A stretch of 64,000 nucleotides of DNA from Eutreptiella sp. 'Long Island Sound 2002' (GCA_964036045.1 OZ038380.1:13971629-14035628); one strand, 5' to 3'; positions 26,096 to 37,900 are shown, counted from the first letter of the stretch. Notes: generated by a model from the sequence alone, not told the origin. Translations and numbers: made by a program.

Positions 26096-27211
26096 GCCCA
26101 GGTGAAAACCGTTGCTGAAGATGCACAGGCGCGCACCGGTTGCGTCAGTGCAGGTGCATCGCCTTGATTCCAGCACCACCACTCCTGCCCGCACGTCTAG
26201 ATAACAAGGGCGCGTGCGCCAGCTTGCGAGCGTCCGTGGATGGATGGAACACACGGGGAAGCTCAAGCCACAAGGGGCTTTGGTTTGTCTCCTTGGCCTG
26301 ACAGACCATGCCTAACGCAGGATGCCGAGAGTGATACCCTCAGGGGCTCAAGCAGGTGGAGCGCAACTGCTCAGTGGGGCCTCAGTGGGCCAACTTGTGG
26401 AGAGGGTTGATCGAAGGCATAGATGCATGTTGTGGCCGAGAGTGCTGACCATTACCCTTCAGCATTGACCTATCTTGTTGAAATCGCACAACTGTCTGTG
26501 ATGCAGTGTGGGTTATGCCTGGTGTGATGCAATACGGAAGGCGATGTGCTCTCGCATTCAGGTCAGCATTGGTTTTGGTGGTGGCATTGGTGTTGTTGTT
26601 GATCCAATGTAATGTGGTTTGCGTTGGTATGGTGTTGTGGGGTGTGTTGTGGCTGTGAAAGCTGGGGCGACAGGAGGTGAATTACTCACAGCAGGCTTAA
26701 CATGCTGCTGTAAAATGCCAAAGGCCTGGGTCCAAGCTTTTTTTTAGATGCGAAATCTTATTTTTTAGCACTTATCTTTTTTTTAGCAAAAAAAAAGATT
26801 TCGCGCTAGAAAAAAAGATTCCGTGCTAAAAAAAAAGATTCCGCCTTAAAACAAAAGATTCCGTGCTAAAAAAAAGATTCTGCGCTAAAAAAAAGATTTT
26901 TACATGATCATTATGTATGTCTCAAAAAGTTGCACTGGGGGGGGGGTTACAAGAAGTGCTACTGCATCAAGCCAACCCCTGCCCATGTTCACAACTTCAT
27001 ACAGTAGGGGAACCTGGGTTTCGGGACTGACCCAATATGCACCCAGTGGCCCTCTTTCCTTGTTGCCTGCTGCATGCGGTGAGGAGGTACCCTATGCAGG
27101 GATGTCATGAATGTGGAAGGTTTTGGGTGCATTACGCAGAACTTGTGTTTCACAACAGGGGTGTCCCTTTGGAGCTGGGGGACCTATGCAGAGAGTTCAT
27201 CGGAGAGGATC
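26096..27211. repeat. 1.1-kb direct repeat, copy 1
   Basis: Nearly identical by eye to 43700-44817, in the same orientation. It begins GCCCAGGTGAAAACCG and ends CATCGGAGAGGATC. Contains a short inverted pair GATGCAC/GTGCATC at its left end and an A-rich array at 26740-26905. The two copies bracket the glycosyltransferase-like gene. I see no TG...CA ends or clear target duplication that would make them LTRs. Confidence 0.92.
26740..26905. repeat. A-rich array of AAAAAAAAGATTCCGTGCT-like units
   Basis: Five or more units of about 17 bp (GCTAAAAAAAAGATTCC variants), headed by TTTTTTTTAGATGCGAAATC in the opposite sense. The same motif family recurs at 44345-44515 and 47480-47745. Confidence 0.85.
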
Positions 27212-28380
27212 TTTTTTTTAGAGTCACAGCCACTATACATGAGGCTGCAGCGGCTCCCAGACCCTGCAGTGGGAGAGCCTTTTTTTCAGGGGGGCCAGCC
27301 AACCAATTGCACAAAGGACAGCAACTGCCGGCTGCTGCATCCCCGAGCCTTCACGAACATGCTCCTGTTTCTGTACCGGCGATGCGCCCTGTGCAGGCGC
27401 ATGGGAAACCCTCGGTGTCATGGCGTCACAGCAGATTGTCATTTGTGCCGAACCAAACAGTGAAGAAAGAGCCCCTCCCCTGTCTGGCAGTGGACACGGT
27501 CTTTAAGACCCCGTTGCTCGGGTGTCGGTCCAACTTCACGCTCTGTGCTGGACGGATGGTTGCGCTCAAATGTTCCGACGACCTGCTGCATTTCATGTCT
27601 TCAGAGTTTTTATGGTGCAGGATGTAAGGCTATGGCTGTGCTGTTGTTTCTTGCTGCTGCTGGTCCCTGGTGTACAGAATGTAGGGACCGGATGGAAGAT
27701 GCGTGCGTGGGAGCCGCACACGCATTACCGGGTGAATTACCCTAAGTTTTATGGCAACTTGAAAAAGGTCTTCTCAGCGGCTCTCGCTGTCTGACTCTTT
27801 GCGTGTTGTGGACGTCTTTGTGTCATCTCTGTGCTGCACGTGAATTGTGGTTTTGTGTGTGATTGCTAGGAGACGAGGGCCTCATAATGGCAAATGCCCT
27901 CCTTCCAGAAGCCCCCCTTCTAAGCCCCCTTCCCCCCCAATGTGATTGGTCATCCTCAATTCAATGGCTGCCGTAGCCAGACAGACCTGAGCCTACGATG
28001 GACTGTGCAGCATAGCACCAAGAGGGGTGGTCTCACGTTGAGGCCTTACTTACCGAGTTGCTTCTCCGCTGTTGCATGGTTCGTAGTCTGTGTTTCCCTT
28101 GAACCCCCAACTCACCAACCCGGCACAATGGAAAGTCCGGGGGTGAGGGGCTGTACCTACGGTTCGGCGAATTTAGTCCCCTTTTTTGACCCTGAAAGAC
28201 ATCTTCTCGAAGAAACGGTCGTCCTTTCTACCTGTAGCACAGGAACAGCTCGTCTCTTCGTAATTGACAAAGGTTTACCGTCCCAGACCGGGTTAGGGAA
28301 CGTGACCATACGCCCCGTACGCTGCACAATGCTCTCTGTGCACACGGTCTTGTGCACATGGTCTTACAGATTTTCTCCAG
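27212..28380. other. Region 5' of the recognisable glycosyltransferase exons
   Basis: Upstream exons of the glycosyltransferase-like gene (signal or transmembrane part) should lie here or further left, but I cannot place them. A frame over 27107-27463 ends with a Cys-rich stretch containing CALCRRMGNPRCHG; it is uncharacterised. The 3' end carries the polypyrimidine/AG acceptor TTACAGATTTTCTCCAG at 28364-28380. Confidence 0.35.
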
Positions 28381-30082
28381 CGTCGCAGTGAACAATACCG
28401 TGTTTGTCACCCTGACAAACCAGGGCTACATCGACTTTGCCAACAATTCGCTGCTGCATTTCAGGCAGGCAATCCCCTACGCCCAGGTGCTCATGGTGTG
28501 CTATGACGACAAGTCTTTCGAGTGGTGCGAGACGCAGGCCTCTGTAAAGTGTGTCAAAGGGGGTGTTTTTGGATTCATGTGCGACACGATCCCGCAAGCG
28601 AAGGGGTATCACGAGTACTACAGCCAAGCGTTTCGAATGGTGTGCCCAACTGCAGCTCATAGACGTGTGTACGTGCACTTTTGTGTTGTGTTTGTTTGGG
28701 TGCGCTGTGTCTGTGTGTGTTGTGTGCGCGCGCGCGTGTGCGTGCGTGCTGCTTGCTGCGTGCGCGAGTGTGAAGAAGAGGGTGTGTTTGTTGAGAGGGT
28801 GGGTTTGTGCTGCAGTCCCAGGGTGACCCTGCAAGGGATGTCAGGACGGGCCTTGGTCACAGACTGCAGCAACTCTACCTCTGTGCCCCATGTGGGGATT
28901 CCCTTTGCGGCATCTGATTGGCCCTGGGACTGGGATGGATCTCAAAGGGTAGTTATCGTGAGAACCTACTTCATACTGTCACCCCCACATATGGCTATGT
29001 GCTCACATACGGCTGATCCGGTCTGTTCTGGAAAGGAGCTGTCACCCTGTTAGCCTGCTTTGGCAGATCCGGTCCGCCCTCGACAGAAGTCACGGGCCTG
29101 TGGCCTCGACTACATTCCGTTGCCGTTGGCGCACTGCACGAACTAAAACACAACCAATGGCTAAATGCCTGACATGTTGCGCACCACCGATGGACAACAC
29201 TGAGTGATCCGCCGCCCCCTGGCCCCGTATTATTGGTCTGCAAACTGCATTGTCATGGGAACGACCGTGTGCGAAGGCATGGCCAGCGCCGGCGTGAGAG
29301 GGACGCCAAGTGGCGGGAGCAGCACTTGTGAGTAGAGGGACAACTGTCCCGCTCTCACCTGCCAAAAATACCTTGGCCCCAGTGGCATGGGTTAAGCAAT
29401 GTACACAATTTCCCCCTGGAAAACCAGTGCGTACACCCGGAAGTACCAACCGGCACACTTACTGAGCCTCCTCCTCCTCCTCCTCCTACTTCCGTTACGC
29501 CAGGTCTCCAATGCAAAATCTGCAGCGGTGAAGACACTGCAAGCCATGCGACCACCACAACTGGCCAACTGTTCTTGATAAGTGACCGGCGAAATTTCGT
29601 CAGTGAACCACGAAGTACTATTCGCTTGCCGCCCACTGCTGTTGGTTGCCCAGTCAACCGCTGTCAGTGACCAGCCCAGCACCATCGGCTGGCTGCCCTT
29701 TTGGCCTTCTTGACAGCACCCGAACGCCCCGAGACGCCCTGGGTCCCTGATGTCCTGTTAAGCACTTTCCTGCTGCATCTGTGGTGGTGCTACACAAGTC
29801 ACAAGGACAAGCAGATTCGGATGACAGTGGGTCTTTCTCTTGTTCAATTTGTTGTGTCCATCAGGTGCGGCCTGTCCAGACACTCATCTCATTTCGTAGG
29901 TGCAGATTTGTCGGTTTGCAGTCATGAGCTATCTGTTGAAGCTCTACTACAATGTGTTTTGGATGGACACAGACAGTGTTCTCGTAAAGGACCCTCTGCC
30001 CATTGTGCTGTCGTCGACATCGGAGTGGTACGGCGCCTGTCATCCCAAAGAACAGAAAGCAATGGGGCAGATGAAGAGTGAG
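28381..30082 (+). CDS. Nucleotide-diphospho-sugar transferase-like protein, two middle exons (28381-28639 and 29900-30082)
   Basis: Resembles the Nucleotid_trans family (putative type II membrane glycosyltransferases of the secretory pathway). Exon 28381-28639 encodes NTVFVTLTNQGYIDFANN (the usual N-terminal strand and helix) and VLMVCYDDKSFEWC, and ends ATG before donor GTGTGC. Exon 29900-30082, after acceptor TTTCGTAG, encodes YLLKLYYNVFWMDTDSVLVK, including the DxD nucleotide-sugar/metal motif (DTD), then DPLPIVL. Phases agree (0/0). The second exon probably ends SE before GTCGCA. The protein start is not found. The C-terminal exon is placed at 43281-43661, making a 13.2-kb last intron that contains the KDZ element. 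Confident in the family, less so in exact exon ends. Confidence 0.75.
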
Positions 30083-31328
30083 GTCGCATGGCATCCGCCG
30101 CACGTGCCCCAGGGTCTCAACCCGTCATTTCGAGAGAAGGAGGGATCGGGCCACGGGACCCCGGTCTCAGCCAGGCCTGGACCCTACCGCCCCCCCCTCC
30201 CCCCCCGGCCCAAGTAGTCCGGGTCGGTCAAGGCTGCGAGCCTACATTGAGGGTTGGCACCGAAGGCGCTGGAAGAAAATTTTTTTGAACCATTCTGATT
30301 TCTCGATGCCATGGGGACCCGATATGGCAGGGGTGATGCGGCCATCAGGGCCGTCCGGAAGGATCCAGATTTTTTTCATTTCCCCCTTTGGGAACAGGGA
30401 TTATGGACGGTGCCCCGTTCAGGGGTGACCGACGGCGGTTGGGGGTTTGCCGTGAGCATTCTATTGTGTGGGTGTGACGGAGGTATATATTTTTTTCATC
30501 CCCCCCCCCCCCCCAGACGGCCCTGGTAGCCACATGTGACACATACATCCCCAACCTCGCCGGGAACACACCACCTCGGGTCACAAGGTCGGCATCCACT
30601 GTCACTGTCGGTCGGATGAGCTGTGGAGTGACCTCCTCCCCCCTCACCACCCCTCCCTGAGGCCACCGGCTCTTTCCTGCTCGTCCAAGAGTTCTTGATT
30701 TGCGGCAAAGATGTTGCGACACTCCTTCTTGTTTTGATGGCAATCCTAACACATTGCCACTCATTGGACCCGCAGGCTATCAGGAGCTGAGCAAAAGGTC
30801 TTCAAAGATCTTGGAAGCAGTCCTATTTTCATCATAGAGGATCTCCCTCCACATTTGGGGGTACAGAGGGCTTGAGGTGCTTACCCTCAGCCAAAATGGC
30901 CCCCACCCCCCCCGCTTGGGACGCCCGCCCGCCCGCCCACCCCTGGAGGGAACTTTCACCAACATCGCAGGTCAAACCGAGGGAATCCCCCCCGTGACTG
31001 CACGCTATACCGCAGACTCTTACTCCAATGCCACCCCAGACCAAGCCTGTTAATATTGTGGGTCCCACAGCCCGCCATGGCAGGGCGCTACACGCGTCAA
31101 CCCTGTATGGCATGACGCAGGAATCATCATCAGTTCAACCAAGGGCAGCTGGAAAAGAACTGCTCTCAACCAAAATCCCACAGGAGCATAGTGGACTCAG
31201 GCGCTCGTATGCATGCACTGCGTGTGGGTCCTGCGAACATGAAAGCAAAGCGGGGGCATTGGCATCTGCTGGGTTGAGCCGCGCTCCGCGTCAGAAATGC
31301 GTGGCCCTGCAGCCTGTGAGCACCCGTA
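30083..31328. other. Proximal part of the long glycosyltransferase intron
   Basis: No gene seen. Holds T- and C-homopolymers (for example about 30500-30515) and a CCCGCCCGCCCG tract near 30925. Ends at the target duplication of the KDZ element. Confidence 0.45.
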
Positions 31329-31347
31329 GGCCCTCGACAGGCTGCGG
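31329..31347. repeat. Target-site duplication, left copy
   Basis: GGCCCTCGACAGGCTGCGG, 19 bp, identical to 42491-42509 in the same orientation. It immediately brackets the palindrome-bearing ends of the element. Part of the match may be chance or part of the element end. Confidence 0.85.
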
Positions 31348-31357
31348 AGGGCTGTTG

Positions 31358-31636
31358 TAAGACGGGGCGTCTTAGATTTGGAGGCGTCTTACATCCGTCT
31401 TACATCCGTCTTACATCCGTCTTACATCCGTCTTACATCCGTCTTACATCCGTCTTACATGCGTCTTACATACGTCTTACATCCGTCTTAGAAAATCTAA
31501 GACGGGGCGTCTTAGAAAATCTAAGACGGGGCGTCTTAGAAAATCTAAGACGGGGCGTCTTAGAAAATCTAAGACGGGGCGTCTTAGATAATCTAAGACG
31601 GGGCGTCTTAGATTATCTAAGACGGGGCCTCTTACA
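31358..31636. repeat. Left terminal array of the KDZ element
   Basis: Begins TAAGACGGGGCGTCTTAG, then seven to eight units of GTCTTACATCC (11 bp), then about six units of CTAAGACGGGGCGTCTTAG separated by AAAAT or ATTAT. Each 19-mer is an 8-bp perfect inverted repeat (CTAAGACG/CGTCTTAG) around GGG. Confidence 0.93.
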
Positions 31637-31772
31637 TTAATAAGAACAAGGTGTCTTAGAGTAGGTACAGGTGCAGTTTTATTCAGTCAAAAAGCTATGG
31701 GATTGAACAAGATCACGACATAATACAAATGTAGGAAACAAACCACAAACTACCAAACACCCTACTTGCGCC

Positions 31773-33276
31773 GGGTGAACGCTGCCAGCGGACCGTTTGG
31801 TGGGGAAGGGGGCCTGCGGCCCCCTTCCCAAATATTGGCACTTCGCGTCTACAACATGCCCACGGTGTCTACAATTAGCAGGCCGCGTCTACTTGGGGCA
31901 GACAGTGTCTACAGACCACAAAACACCATGCCCGTGTGCGCGGGTGAACACTGCCAGCGGACCGTTTGGTGGGGAAGGGGGCCTTCGGCCCCCTTCCCAA
32001 ATATTGGCACTTCGCGTCTACAACGTGCCCACGGTGTCTACAATTAGCAGGCCGCGTCTACTTGTGGTGCACAGTGTCTACAGACCACAGAACACCATGC
32101 CCGTGTGCGCGGGTGAACACTGCCAGCGGACCGTTTGGTGGGGAAGGGGGCCTTCGGCCCCCTTCCCAAATATTGGCACTTCGCGTCTACAACATGCCCA
32201 CGGTGTCTACAATTAGCAGGCCGCGTCTACTTGTGGTGCACAGTGTCTACAGACCACAGAACACCATGCCCGTGTGCGCGGGTGAACGCTGCCACCGGGC
32301 CGTTTGGTGGGGAAGGGGGCCTTCGGCCCCCTTCCCAAATATTGGCACTTCGCGTCTACAACATGCCCACGGTGTCTACAATTAGCAGGCCGCGTCTACT
32401 TGTGGTGCACAGTGTCTACAGACCACAAAACACAATGCCCGTGTGCGCGGGTGAACGCTGCCACCGGGCCGTTAGGTGGGGAAGGGGGCCTTCGGCCCCC
32501 TTCCCAAATATTGGCACTTCGCGTCTACAACATGCCCACGGTGTCTACAATTAGCAGGCCGCGTCTACTTGTGGTGCACAGTGTCTACAGACCACAAAAC
32601 ACCATGCCCGTGTGCGCGGGTGAACACTGCCAGCGGACCGTTTGGTGGGGAAGGGGGCCTTCGGCCCCCTTCCCAAATATTGGCACTTCGCGTCTACAAC
32701 ATGCCCAGGTGTCTACAATTAGCAGGCCGCGTCTACTTGGGGCAGACAGTGTCTACAGACCACATAACACCATGCCCGTGTGCGCGGGTGAACACTGCCA
32801 GCGGACCGTTTGGTGGGGAAGGGGGCCTGCGGCCCCCTTCCCAAATATTGGCACTTCGCGTCTACAACATGCCCACGGTGTCTACAATTAGCAGGCCGCG
32901 TCTACTTGTGGTGCACAGTGTCTACGGACCACAGAACACCATGCCCGTGTGCGCGGGTGAACGCTGCCACCGGGCCGTTTGGTGGGGAAGGGGGCCTGCG
33001 GCCCCCTTCCCAAATATTGGCACTTCGCGTCTACAACATGCCCACGGTGTCTACAATTAGCAGGCCGCGTCTACTTGTGGTGCACAGTGTCTACGGACCA
33101 CAGAACACCATGCCCGTGTGCGCGGGTGAACGCTGCCAACGGACCGTTTGGTGGGGAAGGGGGCCTGCGGCCCCCTTCCCAAATATTGGCACTTCGCGTC
33201 TACAACATGCCCAGGTGTCTACAATTAGCAGGCCGCGTCTACTTGGGGCAGACACTTGGGGCAGACAGTGTCTACA
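31773..33276. repeat. 169-bp satellite, about nine copies, each with a 12-bp-stem hairpin
   Basis: Units start with GGGTGAACGCTGCCA. at 31773 and recur every 169 bp (one or two units are 2 bp shorter). The last unit is truncated and followed by a duplicated ACTTGGGGCAGAC. Each unit has a perfect stem GGGAAGGGGGCC/GGCCCCCTTCCC with a 3-nt loop (TTC or TGC). Long open frames cross the array, but each is stopped at the same TCTACAATTAG once per three units, so it is not coding. Confidence 0.95.
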
Positions 33277-33518
33277 AACTGTAGATGGGATGCCCCCCAA
33301 AACACACTCAATCCCCAAATAGGGTGGAAAACACCTAAATGCTGCTCAAAACATGCTTTACACAGCTTGGATGGTCATTGTGAGTGGCCGGGATATCAAA
33401 AAAATCACTTTCGGAAATTTCGTTTTTTCACCTGTACAGGGTGAGAAACTACATAAGCAGGTTGTGTACCAGTCCCTTGGGAGTCCCCCCCCCCCCCCCC
33501 GGACCCCAACCAATACAA

Positions 33519-34080
33519 TTGCAGGTGGGTGTTGTTGTTTGATTCTGCACCCATTTTGCAACAAATCATTTGGGAGTAACAACGAAGCAGTTTGGGCATA
33601 GATGCATATGGCACTGAAGCATTGTCTCCCTTATGGTGGCAGTAGCAGCCATACTCTGAGTTTGTCCCGTGGTACCATCCGATTTTAAGCCTTGTTTGTC
33701 CTGTGGGGTACTGAGGTGGGAGACCCCCAGGCCCAAATGTTGCAGCTGGGTGTTATTGTTTAATTGTGCACCCATTTTGCAGGGAGTAACAACCAAGCAG
33801 TTTGGGCATAGATGCATATGGCACTGAAGCATCATCTCCCTTATGGTGGCAGTAGCAGCTGTACTCTGAGCATGTCCCATGTTACCATCCATTTTCGGAT
33901 GTTAAGCCTCATTAGCCCTCTAGGGTACTGAGGTGGGAGACCCCCAGGCATGATTGTTGGCGCTGGGTGTTGTTGTTTACTTCTGCACCCATTTTGCAAC
34001 AAATCATTTTGGAGTAACAACGCAGCAGTTTGGGCGTTGATGCATATGGCAATCAAGCATCGTGTCCCTAATGTGTGAGA
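33519..34080. repeat. Three imperfect ~220-bp tandem repeats inside the KDZ element
   Basis: Units start near 33519, 33740 and 33958. Shared blocks are CTGCACCCATTTTGCA, GAGTAACAACG.AGCAGTTTGG and ATGCATATGGCA. No coding role seen. Confidence 0.85.
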
Positions 34081-34418
34081 CACAAAAAGGCAGCAAAGCA
34101 TCACCGACGAACAGACTTCCGGTCCATGCCAAATGTTCTGCCATTGCTTCGGGGTTGCCAAGTTGGCATGGTTCATTTACCGCCGCCTCCGAGGTGGTGG
34201 CTTAGGCACTGAACTTTGGTCAAATGCCACGGAGTACAAGCAATCTGCAGAGCAACGTGCATCCCACTCGTCCACCGTAATGTTGTTCTGAACAAGAATA
34301 GCAGGGGCAGGGCAGGGGGCAGGCAGCATGAGACATGCGCATGATCTGGCCCTGGCACCCGCAATCACAAGCAGTACCAAATGTGCCTGGTGGAGATGGA
34401 CAAGCATGGCCTTGAATT

Positions 34419-35102
34419 GTGACATGGAGGGGGGGTGAGCCTGGTGACAATGTCCCTCCTTCCCTCGGCACAGGTGCTTCCGCTGAAGTGCCGCAAGACC
34501 CCTTTTCCACTGCACAGGACGTGTCTACATCCCCCCTTGTTGATCCCTATGCACGCAGCCCAAGGTTGTCTCCCCATGCATCATTGGATGACATTTCTTT
34601 TGGCGAGAATGATGCTTCGATAGCTGCAATGGAGGACACGGACCCAAAGGTCCTTCGGCATTTCAAGATTGAGCCTGATGTCAATGTCCCTCCTTCCCTG
34701 CACACACTTAGTTCAGCACGTGTGATGCGCAAACCCTTTTTCACCGACCGGCGCACGTCTGCATCCCCCTCTGCACATCCTTATGCACGTAGCCCAGCAT
34801 CCTCTCCCCACGTGTCCCCTTCTCGTTTTGACATCAGCCCTGACGACCCCTCCACTGGTAACGCTTCTGATGGGGCCCCAAGAGTGGTCCGTGCACGTGG
34901 CAAAAAAGCCAAGGTTTACAAGAGTTCCAGTTCACGCCCTGGCACTGTTGTTCAGGCTGCTGCAGGCCCCGATGCGATTTCTTTTGTACATAACTACACT
35001 CTGCTTGGAGATGTGGACCGGGGTCATTTCACGCGAACACAGCAGCCTATTCCTCTACAATCCGGTGTATGGGACTACGCGGCCGAGCCTGAAGCATTTT
35101 AG
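34419..35102 (+). CDS. Uncharacterised Ser/Pro-rich protein encoded in the KDZ element
   Basis: An open frame of 227 codons, tail-to-tail with the KDZ transposase gene and overlapping its last 56 bp. It contains two imperfect internal repeats of about 75 residues. Both carry NVPPSL near their start and PYARSP in the middle, then SPHAS or SPHVS, which supports real coding. A basic patch RARGKKAKVYKSSSS follows near residue 170. No domain is recognised. The real start may lie in an upstream exon, since homology between the internal repeats begins only a few codons after the ATG. Possibly a DNA-binding or accessory protein of the transposon; that is inference only. Confidence 0.6.
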   Translation: MTWRGGEPGDNVPPSLGTGASAEVPQDPFSTAQDVSTSPLVDPYARSPRLSPHASLDDISFGENDASIAAMEDTDPKVLRHFKIEPDVNVPPSLHTLSSARVMRKPFFTDRRTSASPSAHPYARSPASSPHVSPSRFDISPDDPSTGNASDGAPRVVRARGKKAKVYKSSSSRPGTVVQAAAGPDAISFVHNYTLLGDVDRGHFTRTQQPIPLQSGVWDYAAEPEAF

Positions 35103-37437
35103 GCCCTCTTGGCCCCACCCTTTGGCATGCAGGAAGTACACAGTAAGCCCAACATGCTCCAATTGCTGCAGAAGGTGAAAGGGAAACAACTTTTTTCTGT
35201 GCGCAGACTATGGTCCACCCTATTTGCAAATAAGAAGCAGTCTTCACCACTCCTAGGACTGCAGGGTCCTGCACTGGGGCTGTCAAAATATCATCATCAC
35301 TACTGACAGAAATGGTCTCCATGGGCACAGAGGTGGGATTCACCACAGGTGCAGCAGATGGTGCAGTAGCACTGGATGTAGTCACTGCAGGGCTACCAAA
35401 TGTTGCAGTTGTGCAAACGGTAGATGCAGCAGATGCGGCAGGTGTCCGCGCCACGGTACTGGAAGTACTACGCGCAGAACCATGGGTATGCGGATTGAGG
35501 GCTGGCACATTCCTCACACTGTCCCTATGAGCAAAAGCGGAGAAGGGATTAAAGGGGACATAAGACGGGTCTGCAGCCCACGTAGCTCGAAGGTGGTACA
35601 ATTTGGCCAGGCGGGCCACAAAAGTGCAAAATTGGCCAGAGCCTGCAAGTGGTGCAACAGCTACGACCCACGACGTTGGGTCTTCATCATCATGTACTCC
35701 TTCGACTGGTTGCAAACCTCCCAACGCGGTTATAGTAGATGCCTTATGGCCACCAATGATGTACCTGTTGCGGCCCTCCAAGCAGTTGGCAATGTAAAAA
35801 TAAAAAGTATCCGCGTCCCTGGGGTTAGCAGCAAACCTATAGCGACCTGTCGTACTGTTGCCTTGTTCAGCCGCTGAGCTGTTCACGCGCGACAACTCTG
35901 GGAATTGCGACATCCCGTACCCTTGACATTTATGCACGGTACCATGAAATCGGTCCAACACGCACTGCACATTAGACAGCACGTTGTATTTGGCAGATGT
36001 TTGCGAAAGCCTGCATGCATAATCAAACAAAATCCAATCAAAAGAAATTCCACCTGTTCTGTGGCGGGTCGAGATAGACCACAAATTGTACAGAATTTGG
36101 TGGGACCCCTCAGCGCCCACCATCTCGTCGAAATGCACAACAACTGTACAAGGGCGAGACACTGTCATCAAACCATTGGTGAACCCAGTGAAAACGACAA
36201 CCTTCTTTTTGCATCCTTGACCAGAAACGGACCACACTGTCTTGCGGCGCATTTTTTGCTTTGCACCCTGGTGACCACCCTTTCCCCGCCCCTGTCCTGC
36301 TGCCGTGTGTGGTGGCTGTTGCCGTGACTGTTGCGTTGTTGTTGTGCTTGGAATGCAGGTGGCACCTGTAGCATGAGAAAGAGCAATTTTATGGAGCATA
36401 GATGTGTATTCTGTGTCCAATGTGGGCTGTGGACTCCGTGACACAGCAGTTTCCTCCTCCTGTGCAGTACTATAGGCATCTGTAGTTTCATGCTCAGAGT
36501 CCCCTGATGAAGCCTCTGGCAATGCCTCCATGACATCACTGCCAACATCACCTTCAAGCACCTGTGTGTACACCACGTGCCCAGGGGTGGAATGTTCTTT
36601 ACAGAAGCACGTACCAGGCACGGGTGCTTTGCTACACTGTGCTTGTACGTGCAGGCCAGTTGACGGGTCACGCTTATTCTGCCGAATACCGTACATGCAA
36701 ACCCGTCTGCACACCTTTGAAATGCAATCCACGACGACACACCTATCATATACCTCTGCTGTATGTCGTTTTATGTCTGGGCGTACCGTTGGCATACCGC
36801 GAATGTGATTGAGATGAGCGGGCTCACATGCAGAGCACTGATGATGTTTACTGGGCAAGCCATTGAGACGAAGGAACCCTGTCACCTCTGAGACAACAGT
36901 GTGCAAATCTGGGCACCTAAAAAGGGACTGCCCTCGCGCCTCACGGTAGTACCGCATGCACCAATCCAAGAAAACAACCTCTTGGAGTTTGGTGCGCGGT
37001 ACTTCCTTGACACCACCCTCTGCCTGGAAGCTTGCAAACTGCAATACTATGCGCTGCTGTAACTCATGGACATATGGGCGGCCAAACACATTGCGTGCCA
37101 GTACAATGTGATCTCTCGGAAGTGACAACCTGTACACCTCCTCGTCCTCAGCCTCACCCACTGTTACTGTATCGTAGCCGTACAATGCCAGACATCGGTG
37201 GCAGCGCATCGAAATTAGAGCTATGGGCTGCCGTGTGACTGACTCTTCAGTGTACCTTATCCTCCCATATTGCTGCAGCACTTCGCCACGGCACTTGACA
37301 CAGTGCGGGGTCCATGGGAGGAGGTATTTCGGCGGTGCGGCCTCATCAACGGTGCACTCGTGGCCCACTGTCTGGTATGTTGGACTGAGGAACGGTACGC
37401 CACTACGCCAAACACGGATCAGCATGTCCAACACCAA
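35047..37437 (-). CDS. KDZ transposase with CxC5/CxC6-like cysteine clusters
   Basis: A 796-codon frame. N-terminal zinc-binding-like cluster CVKC (46-49) and CHRC (79-82); a second cluster from about 233 to 282 with VVDCISKVCRRVC and GTCFCKEH, like the CxC6 element of KDZ proteins. A Ser/Thr/Gln linker (about 300-400) follows, then the DDE-like core: FDYACRL (Asp 472), LDRFHGTVHKC (Asp 495), FPEL, NSSAAEQGNS (Glu 524), and LEGRN. These match the KDZ pattern of YDxxC, DxFHxxxHxC, and NSSxxEQxN. The first catalytic Asp may be Asp 237. The last about 60 codons look unlike coding sequence and may include an unspliced intron. It is intact, so it may be active. The family call rests on motifs, not a search. 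Confidence 0.85.
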   Translation of the reverse strand: MVLDMLIRVWRSGVPFLSPTYQTVGHECTVDEAAPPKYLLPWTPHCVKCRGEVLQQYGRIRYTEESVTRQPIALISMRCHRCLALYGYDTVTVGEAEDEEVYRLSLPRDHIVLARNVFGRPYVHELQQRIVLQFASFQAEGGVKEVPRTKLQEVVFLDWCMRYYREARGQSLFRCPDLHTVVSEVTGFLRLNGLPSKHHQCSACEPAHLNHIRGMPTVRPDIKRHTAEVYDRCVVVDCISKVCRRVCMYGIRQNKRDPSTGLHVQAQCSKAPVPGTCFCKEHSTPGHVVYTQVLEGDVGSDVMEALPEASSGDSEHETTDAYSTAQEEETAVSRSPQPTLDTEYTSMLHKIALSHATGATCIPSTTTTQQSRQQPPHTAAGQGRGKGGHQGAKQKMRRKTVWSVSGQGCKKKVVVFTGFTNGLMTVSRPCTVVVHFDEMVGAEGSHQILYNLWSISTRHRTGGISFDWILFDYACRLSQTSAKYNVLSNVQCVLDRFHGTVHKCQGYGMSQFPELSRVNSSAAEQGNSTTGRYRFAANPRDADTFYFYIANCLEGRNRYIIGGHKASTITALGGLQPVEGVHDDEDPTSWVVAVAPLAGSGQFCTFVARLAKLYHLRATWAADPSYVPFNPFSAFAHRDSVRNVPALNPHTHGSARSTSSTVARTPAASAASTVCTTATFGSPAVTTSSATAPSAAPVVNPTSVPMETISVSSDDDILTAPVQDPAVLGVVKTASYLQIGWTIVCAQKKVVSLSPSAAIGACWAYCVLPACQRVGPRGPKMLQARPRSPIHRIVEE

Positions 37438-37900
37438 CTGTCGTGCTGTACGCTTGTCTGTCGGTAGAGAACCTGTGACAAGTGTTCACTGACAGTGCAA
37501 AGAACAGTGCGCATGTGCACAACTCTCTGACACAGTAGCCCCACAACCCCACACTATTCCATTGCCCTACAGCGCCGCAGACCCATACATGAGCAACTTT
37601 CTGGATAGGTGGTGCATTTCCTGGATCTCAGTGGATCATCGCTGTTAGTTACAAGCCTTGGGATAAATGTTGTTGACCCCTGTTGCATGAATGCTGTCCA
37701 TTCTTGGTTGCCTTTAGATATTTGCAGCTGATTCCTAAGGGCGGAGTTCCTGTTAAGGGGTTTGGGGGGAGGGGGGTCTGCCCCCCCCCCCCCCAAGGGG
37801 GGGCGGGTGTGCTGAGTTTTTAGAGGTGCCAAAACAAATTTTTTGTGAGCCAACATGAAAAACTGGGATTCAAACCTAGTTTGCCCTAGATTACTGGAAT

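Noticed and set aside
28364-28834. Minus-strand frame opposite the glycosyltransferase exon
   Set aside because: The plus strand carries the family motifs and splice signals; the minus frame is its shadow.
31766-33322. Long open frames across the 169-bp satellite
   Set aside because: They arise because the unit lacks stops in most frames; each ends at the same TAG once every three units and the protein repeats only mirror the DNA repeat.
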